From Pedobacter petrophilus (GTDB lineage: Bacteria > Bacteroidota > Bacteroidia > Sphingobacteriales > Sphingobacteriaceae), in the NCBI RefSeq assembly GCF_009674725.1, contig NZ_WKKH01000033.1, positions 1 to 53,455 on the forward strand: 53,455 nucleotides of DNA. The letters are read 5' to 3'. Positions 38,701-45,751 of this stretch are shown piece by piece. Each line of letters starts with the position of its first letter. Positions within the stretch are counted from its first letter, which is position 1. The notes below the pieces were generated by a model. It did not search any database. It had not been told where the DNA came from and was given only the letters and a program-made list of their open reading frames with translations. The translations under genes and the position numbers were made by a program.

Positions 38701-38911
38701 CCGGGCCATTGAGCCATTTTATCACCTCTGCATAAAGTTCAGGGCTGGCAAGGTAAATGGCATCCTGAAGTTCTGCAGACTGGTATCTATGGTATATTTC
38801 CGTAATGAAAGTACTGCGGTTTTCTATATTATTTAACAATGAAATAGATTGCATACTTCTGGCAGGAAGGCGCATTAAGTAAAAATCGAAAGGCCTGATG
38901 TTGTTTCCCAT
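35750..38911 (-). CDS. LanB-type lanthipeptide dehydratase (full length)
   Basis: A 1053-residue class I dehydratase that glutamylates Ser/Thr of precursor peptides using Glu-tRNA and then eliminates glutamate to give Dha/Dhb. The N-terminal lantibiotic dehydratase domain covers about 1-740 (FDFYLMRLPARS, STRATPYGLFSGYNTG, SACCGPSAQPLLARF). The C-terminal elimination (SpaB_C) domain covers about 765-1045 (WTYVKIYCGSKWGE, WFFLRYHDPEGHLRIRF). Both activities are in one chain. It lies 10 bp after the receiver-only gene and 2 bp before the HlyD-type gene, so it is co-transcribed with LanC and the TonB-type protein. Confidence 0.93.
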   Translation of the reverse strand: MGNNIRPFDFYLMRLPARSMQSISLLNNIENRSTFITEIYHRYQSAELQDAIYLASPELYAEVIKWLNGPADEIEEKLLLTLYKYLLRMSTRATPYGLFSGYNTGKITGDISKLILKQPEYRLTKYTRLDMNYVSELVRSLLNDEEIKAKLIFKVNNSLYKIGGIYRYFEYKFINKKRHYYVVAIKHSKYIQCVIEKTEMGASYQAVLKELMLLNLNLDDAKNYLDRVIDAQILVSELEPTVTGDEFYKRLIDTIKTNNPEHKCIAALLEIEDRLQEPADFVKTCTAIHHIIKENFPLSHTKDLVQTDLHIGMDDNEINVGVMNILALEIQALSVLNENKIPLRIKNFIKKFTERYEDQEIELLEALDNDAGVGYDKAGASNNNHAPLVDDLIINKTAPARSISWTNYRELVFNKFLESSKNHGSPVLLTDDDLNAIGKKEENTIPSTFYAIGNFITKNTERLDKGDFKFNLSACCGPSAQPLLARFAQNDPVLSQKLKDCSKVEEENIDGAIIAEIVHLPDSRVGNILQRPQLREYEIPFLGNSSLPAERQIPVSDLMISVSNNKIKLRAKHLNKIVIPRLSSAHNYNGGIAVYKFLCDLQNQHGAYNISWDWGTLKDQPYLPRIVYKHLVLARARWKMTPDMYEETKALTTPQQLDLFLAKYKLPNKVVSIEGDRELLIDFKSVLGLTLLTQSLKKSTVILYEFLYDDDSALILDQAGEAFMNEVIIPFRTEEMVEKKFKNVQGDAHNLPRKFNLGSEWTYVKIYCGSKWGEKILTDYILPLVDSLSKEGLIEKWFFLRYHDPEGHLRIRFLHPNQPETMANIVNRINASLKKLAEERIIYKIQYDTYKQEIERYGIHTMAFSEAIFYYDSKAVINFLNMIEGDEGEHYRWLFAARNIDFLLSDFEMTDQQKLNLITEMQQSFHYEFGGTSGLTLQLNNKYRAISKALNGFLSGDEDAEEVAAAVELFKARSVENRAAYKKLKAQYMVEHPDKNVDSVLAGILPSYIHMSLNRIFVTKQRLHELVIYHYLTKYYQGIIARKKQKTLTAKTY

Positions 38912-38921
38912 TGTTGAGTTT

Positions 38922-39290
38922 TTATTTTACAGCTTTAAGTGAAATTACTTTATTAAGGCTTTCTTTAAAACGCTCAAGAGAAAATGGTTTAAATAATATA
39001 TCCCGGGCAAAATTTAAATTATACCCGGTTAAATGTTTATGAGAGTACGCCGTAATAACGATTATAATATAGTCTTTTATATTGAGTCTTCCAATCTGGC
39101 TGATATCTCCTCCTCTAAATTTTATATCTAAAAATAAGATATCGGCCTGATGTACTTTCAACAGTCGCTCTAAAGCCTGCATACTGCTTGCCTTACCAAT
39201 TAAAACAAGCTCTTCACATTCCGAAATGTAGGCTTCCACCTGCTCCTGGGCAAGCGGCTCATCATCTAAAATTATGCAGCTTAGTTTCAT
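38922..39290 (-). CDS. Receiver-only response regulator protein
   Basis: A 122-residue single receiver domain closely following the LytR receiver layout: acidic pocket LDDEPLAQE (Asp9, Asp10), phosphorylation Asp55 in LFLDIKFRGG, the Thr of ITAYS, and Lys in ILFKPFS. There is no LytTR or other output domain. It is embedded between LanC (1-bp gap) and LanB (10-bp gap). It may act as a phosphate sink or protein-interaction switch for the LytS/LytTR pair, or sense a partner in the biosynthesis complex. Its fold is clear; its role is inferred. Confidence 0.88.
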   Translation of the reverse strand: MKLSCIILDDEPLAQEQVEAYISECEELVLIGKASSMQALERLLKVHQADILFLDIKFRGGDISQIGRLNIKDYIIIVITAYSHKHLTGYNLNFARDILFKPFSLERFKESLNKVISLKAVK

Positions 39291-39291
39291 C

Positions 39292-40500
39292 TTAATGGAG
39301 CCAGGTAAATTGGTTGATTGAATACTTATCTGATACGGATTGCATAATGGTTAGCGCAATGCCGATCAGGCCAAAGTTTAAATCCAGCTGAGCATTATCA
39401 TGCTCGCCAAAGAAAAAAGATTTAAAACCTAAATATTTATTCTCCCCGTTTGCATATGATGTGATTTGATCGAGCCAATAAGCAGAACCCTGTTTAAAAT
39501 CTTCAATGCCGGTAAGCTGATAAATTCTATTGTAAATTAAACAGGGTGAACATACACCATATTTAACAGAAGCATCATTTAAAAAAGTTTCGTCTATTGT
39601 TTTTCTACTTAAGGTATCTAATGCAATCTGAATTCCCTCTGATAAATATGCCTGATGATTTAAAATTTTAGCTGCCCTTATAATGGCATAGCTGGTTCCA
39701 ATATCACCATAAACAAGGCAATGATTAATGGTTTTTTCATGTGCTTTAATCCATAACGGAAATACCGAGGTATATAAACTCCTGTTCATACGGTTTTGCA
39801 ATAAGAACTTTAAGCCAAAACGCATCATTTCTGCACATTTTTCTGGCTGGATACCCGCATTAAAAGCTGAAGACAAAAAATTAATAACCATTGCACTTCC
39901 ATGAGCCAGCCCGGTGTAAACCCTGGGTTCTTTAAAATAATGAGTAGTCCAGAAATAACCCTTTTCCTGATCACCTTCTTTTAATCTTTCGATCATATCG
40001 ATTATTAGCTTAACAGCGTTCTTTGCAATATTTGAGGATGATGATCTTTCGATCAGGTAAAAGCCAATACCAATTGCACCTTTAGACATGCCTAGGTTTT
40101 TTTCTCCCATATTCTCTTTTACTCTTTCAGCCAGCAGGTCATCAACCTGACGTTTAAAGGGCGTATAATCTTCCTCTATATGCCCTTCGCGCGCTAAATA
40201 AATTAATAAACTGCCAAACTCAGCAATTTCTAAATAATAATTAGAAGTGAGCGCTGATTTATATTTTGCGGGATTCAGACTATCAAATGCGGCTTCTAAA
40301 AACCGCTCTGCCGCGGTATAATAAATTTCATTATTTGTATAACTTGCATACAGGCAGTTTAACAAAATGGCGCCACCTTTACCATGGCCTACACCAAAAT
40401 TAGGCAATGTATTCAAGGCCTCACTGTTTACCAGTTCAATAATTTCTGGCAGGAGCACTTCGGTATTAATTTTTTCCAAATATGTTGTTACGCTTTCCAT
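39292..40500 (-). CDS. LanC-like lanthionine cyclase
   Basis: A 402-residue LanC-type alpha/alpha-toroid protein that adds Cys thiols to Dha/Dhb to make lanthionine rings. Landmarks: GVGHGKGG near 37, MSKGAIGIGFYL near 138, GLAHGSAM (His200) and NHCLVYGDIG (Cys261, first zinc Cys). YGVCSPCLIYN (Cys317) lies where other LanC proteins have the CHG motif. The second Cys is kept, but the His after it is Ser318, with another Cys at 320. So the usual Cys-Cys-His zinc site is altered. It starts 2 bp after the TonB-type gene and overlaps nothing. Confidence 0.85.
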   Translation of the reverse strand: MESVTTYLEKINTEVLLPEIIELVNSEALNTLPNFGVGHGKGGAILLNCLYASYTNNEIYYTAAERFLEAAFDSLNPAKYKSALTSNYYLEIAEFGSLLIYLAREGHIEEDYTPFKRQVDDLLAERVKENMGEKNLGMSKGAIGIGFYLIERSSSSNIAKNAVKLIIDMIERLKEGDQEKGYFWTTHYFKEPRVYTGLAHGSAMVINFLSSAFNAGIQPEKCAEMMRFGLKFLLQNRMNRSLYTSVFPLWIKAHEKTINHCLVYGDIGTSYAIIRAAKILNHQAYLSEGIQIALDTLSRKTIDETFLNDASVKYGVCSPCLIYNRIYQLTGIEDFKQGSAYWLDQITSYANGENKYLGFKSFFFGEHDNAQLDLNFGLIGIALTIMQSVSDKYSINQFTWLH

Positions 40501-40502
40501 AA

Positions 40503-42920
40503 TTACAATTTTAATCTACCCAATTCATCACCATTACCATTGGTCTGTACACGCCGGTCTTTATCTATTTTCCCAAAATTGTAACCAAACGCAATGCGTA
40601 CCCTCCGGGTATCAACCCGATGTATGCTCTCTGTAATGAGTGGAACTATATTGGTAGACAGGAGCTGGTTGTTCTTGTAAAAAATATCACTTACATCAAG
40701 CTTAATGAACCCCAGGTTCTTAAATATTTTTTTTCTGATCCCGGCCGTTACGTTAACGTATTCATTGTAATCATAAATCCCCGAAATAACAGGCGATTCG
40801 TAAGAAGCAGATAACTCACCGGAAACTGTTGACGAAATTTTAAAAGTATGGTTAGAAAATACTGTAAAATAATATTTTTTTCTGATCATAATACTTGTAT
40901 TTTCTAACGGATCAGGAAAGCGAATGTTCTGATAATAACCTGATAACCGGTTATTTGAATTCCACCAATCAGCAAATTTGATTGGAAAACCCAAACTGGC
41001 ACTTACCAAATGATTTTTTAAGAAATTCGCTTTAGTTTTTATAAACCTCAAACTGTTCTGATCATATAAGATGGTGCTCATAATGGCATCCTCTGTTTGG
41101 GTATACCCGAACCGAAAACTGTATTTTTTATAAAGATTAGACCATGTAAAGGAATGCTGATACTCTGGCCTTAACAAAGCATTACCCCTGGTAAGGGTAT
41201 AATTATCAATGTAAAGCTCATACGGAATCAGGTCATCGTATGAAGGCCGGTTGATGCTTTTTGCATAAGCCAAAGAAGTAGTATAATTTTTAGTTACTTT
41301 ATAATCTGCCCTAACATTTGGGAAAAGGTTAAAGTAATTGGAATCTAATCCCATTACCACTGCGTATTGCGTAAATTCGCCCCTCAAACCTGCCTGTACA
41401 TTAAACTTTCCGGTTTCATAATTAAAGTTTAGGTAAGCTGCCGGAATTTGTTCCTTGTAACCGAGGCTGCTAAAGTTGCCGCCGGTTTCCTGCCATTGGT
41501 TATTTACAAAATTAGCCGGATGCTGAAGACTGTTATTATGGGTGTATGTATACTTTAATCCGCTTTCTAGTTTTAATTTTGGATTTAATTGCTGCGTATA
41601 ATCCAATGAAGCAGTATAAATATCGTAGTTGGATGATGCTTTGTTTCTAAACAGCGAAACCTCTGGCGAAACAGCACCATTATTAAACTTATCTTGATTA
41701 AATTGCTGATTCTGGTTACTGATATAATTGGTATAATTGGTGGTTAATAACAGGTTTGATCCTAAAGTATCGAGATCCAGTTTGTAAAAAACATCATAAT
41801 TAGCAAAATCTACTTTCAGGTCTAAATTATTAAAGGTATTTACTTTACTAAAGTTGTTGGGCTGAGTAATCAATGCATCGACATTTCCCTTTCCATACAT
41901 ATGAACTTTTACAAAGGTATAATCAGCACCAATTGTATTTTTCTTATTAATATAATAATTTAAGCTCGCATTAATGCTTCCATCCGCTGCTGCACCATCA
42001 GAGATGTCGACAGTTTGATTAAAATCACCAACGCGGTTTCTGCCTTGAAACAGCACCCTGTTATCATAGCCTTTTTCAATGTGCCCACGTTTAGTATAAC
42101 TGCCGTTTAAGGTGAAATCTAATTTGGGGGCTCCGATTCTTAAACCAGCGTTTGCGCCGCCACCAAATCTGTAACCCTGGGTGAGGTTACCACCTGTATT
42201 GGCTGTCCAACCTAGTTTTTTGCTTCTTTTAGTGTAAATTTCGATTACGCCACCACTGGCACTGGCATCATATTTTGATGATGGATTGGTTATAAGTTCT
42301 ATGCGGTCTATCTGATCTCCGGGGATGGCACTTAAAATGTTTGATAGCGTGGCATTAGGTATTTTTTTCCCATCTAAAATAATCAATACATTTGATTTTC
42401 CTTCCATTGAAATATTCCCGTTTGTCATTTGTACAGAAGGTGCCATTCCAATAATGCTATACGCATCATTGCCCGCTGCAAGTACGCTTTCGCCTACATT
42501 TAGTATAATCCTATCGGTTTTTTGCAGAACAAAGGGTTTACTCCCTACAATTTTAACTTCCTGGAGGTTTTGGATATCTGAGTTGAGCGTAATTTCACCA
42601 ACCTCTAAGTCTTTATCGCTAGAAAGCACAATCTTTCTTGTTACTTTTAAAAAACCCATATTACTGATAATCAATGTATATTCTCCTGCCTTTGTTTCTA
42701 CCGCAAACAACCCTTCGAGGTTTGTTATCGAGCCTTTTATCAGCATATTTCCATCTGCATTCCACAAAGCAACGCTAGAATAAGGAATACCAATTTTTTT
42801 ATCGTCTACTACTTTTCCCTTTATTTTCCCCTGTGCATAAACCATATTTAGGCCCGATAAAAACATAAAAAAGGATAGCAGGGCTAAGTATAAGAGAGGG
42901 TGGTGGTTTCTGTTTTTCAT
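40503..42920 (-). CDS. TonB-receptor-like outer-membrane beta-barrel protein
   Basis: An 805-residue outer-membrane protein with a signal peptide (cleavage near residue 29), a carboxypeptidase-regulatory-like beta domain at about 32-115, a plug domain near 130-230 and a C-terminal barrel of the OMP_b-brl_3 type. The plug region includes IDRIELITNPSSKYDASASGG near residue 205. It lies between the precursor genes and lanC, 2 bp before lanC, so it belongs to the lanthipeptide operon. It may export the mature peptide through the outer membrane, recapture it, or give immunity; sequence does not decide. Confidence 0.88.
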   Translation of the reverse strand: MKNRNHHPLLYLALLSFFMFLSGLNMVYAQGKIKGKVVDDKKIGIPYSSVALWNADGNMLIKGSITNLEGLFAVETKAGEYTLIISNMGFLKVTRKIVLSSDKDLEVGEITLNSDIQNLQEVKIVGSKPFVLQKTDRIILNVGESVLAAGNDAYSIIGMAPSVQMTNGNISMEGKSNVLIILDGKKIPNATLSNILSAIPGDQIDRIELITNPSSKYDASASGGVIEIYTKRSKKLGWTANTGGNLTQGYRFGGGANAGLRIGAPKLDFTLNGSYTKRGHIEKGYDNRVLFQGRNRVGDFNQTVDISDGAAADGSINASLNYYINKKNTIGADYTFVKVHMYGKGNVDALITQPNNFSKVNTFNNLDLKVDFANYDVFYKLDLDTLGSNLLLTTNYTNYISNQNQQFNQDKFNNGAVSPEVSLFRNKASSNYDIYTASLDYTQQLNPKLKLESGLKYTYTHNNSLQHPANFVNNQWQETGGNFSSLGYKEQIPAAYLNFNYETGKFNVQAGLRGEFTQYAVVMGLDSNYFNLFPNVRADYKVTKNYTTSLAYAKSINRPSYDDLIPYELYIDNYTLTRGNALLRPEYQHSFTWSNLYKKYSFRFGYTQTEDAIMSTILYDQNSLRFIKTKANFLKNHLVSASLGFPIKFADWWNSNNRLSGYYQNIRFPDPLENTSIMIRKKYYFTVFSNHTFKISSTVSGELSASYESPVISGIYDYNEYVNVTAGIRKKIFKNLGFIKLDVSDIFYKNNQLLSTNIVPLITESIHRVDTRRVRIAFGYNFGKIDKDRRVQTNGNGDELGRLKL

Positions 42921-42971
42921 AATACTGATATTCTTCGGGTAGTGTAGGTAATAGGAAGTATGGAGGGTTGG

Positions 42972-43139
42972 TTAATCGTCAATAGCATCTTGTTCTTTCA
43001 TCGGCCCCTTACAGGAGTCTAACCAACAGGAAAATTCGGTAGCATTACCCCCCTGAACTTCCTTTAACTGCTCTTCGCTTAATTCTGAAATAATTTCTTT
43101 CTCCAATTGAACCTTATTTGATAACTTTACCTTTTTCAT
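42972..43139 (-). CDS. Class I lanthipeptide precursor 1
   Basis: A 55-residue precursor. Leader of 31 residues, MKKVKLSNKVQL through KEVQGG (Gly30-Gly31), with a charged helix as in other Bacteroidota lanthipeptides. The core of 24 residues starts NATEFSCWLDSCKG, giving Thr34, Ser37, Cys38, Ser42 and Cys43, then an acidic tail ending IDD. Precursor 2 has an almost identical leader and the same SCWxDSCK core motif. The gene is 51 bp upstream of the TonB-type gene and is separated from precursor 2 by a hairpin. The core resembles pinensin-type peptides as I recall them. Confidence 0.88.
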   Translation of the reverse strand: MKKVKLSNKVQLEKEIISELSEEQLKEVQGGNATEFSCWLDSCKGPMKEQDAIDD

Positions 43140-43220
43140 GTTAACTTTTATTTAATATGACTGAATGGCTCATCGCTTTGGCTATCTTAACTTTAAGCCT
43201 GCGGATTGATTTTGATTAAT

Positions 43221-43255
43221 AAAGAGTGCGCCGAGGTCTAGACGGCACACTCTTT
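43221..43255 (-). terminator. Candidate attenuator hairpin between precursors 2 and 1
   Basis: Arms AAAGAGTG-c-GCCG (43221-43233) and CGGC-a-CACTCTTT (43243-43255) pair with a single mismatch and a 9-nt loop. On the minus strand the right side of the stem runs into TTTATTAATC. Located directly after the precursor 2 stop, it could end most transcripts there and lower expression of downstream genes. Confidence 0.6.
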
Positions 43256-43263
43256 TAAAGGTT

Positions 43264-43440
43264 TTAGTTTCCGAAACTATCTTCTTCTAAAGAAGCTTTG
43301 GTATTGTTTTTACAAGAATCTGACCAGCAAGATAATTCTGCAGCGTTTCCACCTTCAATTTCTTTTAATTGTTCTTCACTCAATTTTGAGATGATTTCTT
43401 TGTCTAATTGTACTTTTTCTGATAAATTAACTTTTTTCAT
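43264..43440 (-). CDS. Class I lanthipeptide precursor 2
   Basis: A 58-residue precursor with a 31-residue leader ending KEIEGG and a 27-residue core starting NAAELSCWSDSCKN. Core Ser37, Cys38, Ser40, Ser42 and Cys43 are followed by Thr47, Ser50 and Ser55. Leader and core motif match precursor 1; differences cluster in the tail and at residues 34 (Ala instead of Thr) and 40 (Ser instead of Leu). It is followed by a hairpin that may raise its relative expression. Confidence 0.88.
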   Translation of the reverse strand: MKKVNLSEKVQLDKEIISKLSEEQLKEIEGGNAAELSCWSDSCKNNTKASLEEDSFGN

Positions 43441-43563
43441 GATGTTTAATTTTTAAAATGGTTTGATTGATTGATTTGATTAATTATGTTCTCATTCAAA
43501 TAATGCTAACCGGTGTGCCTATTTAAATGAGTTTATTAATGCTAAACTACGTGGCCTACGTAA

Positions 43564-43743
43564 TTAGTGATTAAACTTTTGGAAACTCCCGTCATTCTGA
43601 TCGAACTGATTACGGTGTTCTTCTTTTAAATAATAAAGAAATTGTTCTTCGCCCCCGCCACCCAAGATCATTCCTAATTCATCATCCATAAAGGGGCGAA
43701 AATCTTCTTCATTACTTTCTGGGTTAAATTCATACTTTTTCAT
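43564..43743 (-). CDS. Leader-bearing small peptide without Cys (precursor candidate 3)
   Basis: A 59-residue acidic peptide. The N-terminal part MKKYEFNPESNEEDFRPF runs to DELGMILGGGG, which ends in a Gly run like a double-Gly leader. The following 28-residue part (EEQFLYYLKEEHRNQF onward) has no Cys and only one Ser, and is rich in aromatic and charged residues. The leader differs from those of precursors 1 and 2. It could be a substrate of the C39 exporter that is not a lanthipeptide, a signal peptide for the LytS system, or an immunity factor. Same strand as the precursors. Confidence 0.6.
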   Translation of the reverse strand: MKKYEFNPESNEEDFRPFMDDELGMILGGGGEEQFLYYLKEEHRNQFDQNDGSFQKFNH

Positions 43744-43767
43744 AATGGATAATTTTGTTTTAGTAAT

Positions 43768-43920
43768 TTAAATAACGAAACCTGTCATAGTACTGGTCAT
43801 CGTAAGCGTTTCGCCTAGTACCGTATAGTCTTTGTTAGCGATACCACCATTAGTATTTTCACATGTGATGATTTCTCTTTTCAGTTCTAATTCTTCAATG
43901 TTGTTTGAGTTGCGCTTCAT
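43768..43920 (-). CDS. Thr-rich leader-bearing peptide (precursor candidate 4)
   Basis: A 50-residue peptide from the Met at 43920; an upstream Met at 44007 would add 29 residues, but the shorter form gives a leader of 26 residues, like the other precursors. The leader ends ITCENTNGG (Gly25-Gly26). The core of 24 residues ends TLTMTSTMTGFVI: six Thr and a Ser but no Cys. The only Cys (Cys20) is in the leader. Dehydration by LanB could give a dehydro-rich linear peptide. It is 24 bp upstream of candidate 3. Confidence 0.6.
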   Translation of the reverse strand: MKRNSNNIEELELKREIITCENTNGGIANKDYTVLGETLTMTSTMTGFVI

Positions 43921-44465
43921 ATTCGTTTTTGTTTGTTGTTTATGATACAAACATTCTATTTTCAGTTTATTTCTTAGAATATATTCGACCAAATGATGGG
44001 TTTTCATGACAAAAGCATGGATATATCACACATTAAAAATTAGCTATAGCTGACTTTATGATCAGACGAGATCTTCAATTGATAAAAATTATGTTTACAT
44101 AAACATTTAATTGATCTTAAATCATAAATATTTGGGTAATAGAAAGCATATACAACAAGTCAAAAAATTAAACTTCAATCCAAAATTGGCTTACCATTCA
44201 ACCAAATAGATATTCTGGGTTGCTATCTTTAACCTGTAGATTGGCTTGTCTGATCAGGATATGAACAGAAGAATGTTTGATAATTCTATCAAAAAATCGC
44301 TATAATTTTACTTCATAAGTTGAGGGTCAGCCAGGAACTATGCCCGTGCTGCTTTCGTTTTTACCTCTTTTTAAGGATGGTTATTAACATCACTATAACT
44401 GCTTACAAATTCTCTGAACCATTCTTTAAGCATTTTGTTCTTTATAAAAATAAAAACAGAAAATC
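43921..44465. other. AT-rich region upstream of the precursor genes
   Basis: A 545-bp gap between divergent units. It should contain the lanthipeptide promoter and LytTR operator, but I found neither a perfect Bacteroidota promoter nor clear direct repeats. No further gene recognised. Confidence 0.4.
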
Positions 44466-44618
44466 ATGATAGATCCTAAAGAAAAAGACGAACAGGTACC
44501 AGATCAAAATGAGGGGCATGTAAACCCCGAAACAAAACCTACTGAAGGTACCAACTGGGATGAACACCAGCGCGTAGATGAAGAAGGAAATGAATTAGCT
44601 CCTGACGATATAAAATAA
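44466..44618 (+). CDS. Small acidic hypothetical protein
   Basis: A 50-residue, strongly acidic, probably disordered protein starting MIDPKEKDEQVPDQ and ending LAPDDIK. It lies 7 bp before the DJ-1/PfpI gene, so the two are likely co-transcribed. The end EEGNELAPDDI looks like small stress-related proteins of unknown function in Sphingobacteriaceae (memory only). Confidence 0.65.
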   Translation: MIDPKEKDEQVPDQNEGHVNPETKPTEGTNWDEHQRVDEEGNELAPDDIK

Positions 44619-44625
44619 TCTCCAC

Positions 44626-45339
44626 ATGAAAAAGATCTTAATGGCACTTACTTCGCACAGCGAAATGGAAAACACCGAGGGTAAAACGGGTGTTTGGCTG
44701 GGCGAATTTACAGATCCATATTATGAATTTATTGATGCCGGTTACCAGGTTACGCTAAGCAGCCCCAAAGGCGGCAGGCCACCGGTAGACCCCATGAGCG
44801 AATTAACGGAAAATATCACCGGTGCTAACCGCAGGTTTCAGGATGATGAAGTGGCAAAAGCAGCCTTTTCCCATACTACGGTATTAAACCAGGTAAATGC
44901 AATCGACTTTGATGCCGTATTTTATCCGGGCGGACATGGCCCAATCTGGGATCTGGCGGTTGATAACAATAGCGGCATACTGATTCTCGATTTCCTGGAT
45001 GCCGGCAAACCGGTGGCCGCGGTATGCCATGGCCCCGCAGCACTAATTAGCGCAAGCCGGCTGAGACCTGGCTTTTTAACAGGTAAAACCATTTCGGCTT
45101 TTAGCAATGCAGAAGAAACACTGGTGGGCCGCAGCGGGAATGTTCCTTACCTGCTTCAAACCAGGCTCGAAGAACTGGGCGCCGAAGTAAAAACGGCTTT
45201 AATTCCTTTCCTTTCTCATGTAGAAAGAGATGGCCTGCTCATTACCGGGCAAAACCCGCTTTCTGCAGGGCCAACGGCAAAAGCTTTAATTGCGCTATTG
45301 GAAGAGCCAGAAAAAATCACGCCAGCTGTTGAAGCATAG
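44626..45339 (+). CDS. DJ-1/PfpI family protein (Hsp31-like)
   Basis: A 237-residue member of the DJ-1/PfpI superfamily (class I glutamine amidotransferase-like). The catalytic-type Cys-His elbow is AVCHGPAAL (Cys134, His135), preceded by FYPGGHGPIWDL near residue 99. Length and the early segment SHSEMENTEGKTGVWLGEF match the Hsp31/YajL-type chaperone-glyoxalase group with Glu27 near the site. Likely cytoplasmic, acting in protein or glyoxal stress. Follows the small acidic gene by 7 bp and ends at a strong hairpin. Confidence 0.9.
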   Translation: MKKILMALTSHSEMENTEGKTGVWLGEFTDPYYEFIDAGYQVTLSSPKGGRPPVDPMSELTENITGANRRFQDDEVAKAAFSHTTVLNQVNAIDFDAVFYPGGHGPIWDLAVDNNSGILILDFLDAGKPVAAVCHGPAALISASRLRPGFLTGKTISAFSNAEETLVGRSGNVPYLLQTRLEELGAEVKTALIPFLSHVERDGLLITGQNPLSAGPTAKALIALLEEPEKITPAVEA

Positions 45340-45373
45340 TTGCCCTAAAATTAAGATTTATCATGCTGTATTT

Positions 45374-45420
45374 AACTGATCAATTTGGCCATTGCATGCG
45401 CAAATTGATCAGTTTGTTTA
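45374..45420 (+). terminator. Terminator after the DJ-1/PfpI gene
   Basis: Perfect 14-bp arms AACTGATCAATTTG (45374-45387) and CAAATTGATCAGTT (45401-45414), a 13-nt loop, and TGTTTA after the stem, 35 bp past the stop. Confidence 0.75.
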
Positions 45421-45751
45421 TAGATGTGTTTTTAAATTAAAAGCCCTTATTACCACCTTTTTATGCTGCATGTTGGTATTAAACCAATTTATTGCAGTAT
45501 TACCCCAACAATCTACCACCGGTTTCTCCTGTTCTTTTAAGTAAACCTGCCCTGAATTATGGTTAATCCACTATTTTAATGGTAGGCGATCAGTAACCAG
45601 GTGCATCAGCGATTCATTTATCTACCTTCATAAAAACTTTATGTAGCACGCAGGGAAATTTTAATTAAATTACCTATCGCATTTGAAGTTGAAACCACTT
45701 TAAATGCTAATCTAACGGATCTGGTTTATTAAATCATTTGAACAAGGAATT
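45421..45751. other. Gene-free region upstream of the BLUF gene
   Basis: A 331-bp AT-rich gap without a recognisable gene; it presumably carries the BLUF gene promoter. I could not assign a -33/-7 pair. Confidence 0.4.

Noticed and set aside
43768..44007. Longer 79-residue form of precursor candidate 4
   Set aside because: The added 29 residues are basic and Cys/His-containing, unlike the leaders, and would make the leader about 55 residues; kept only as an alternative start.
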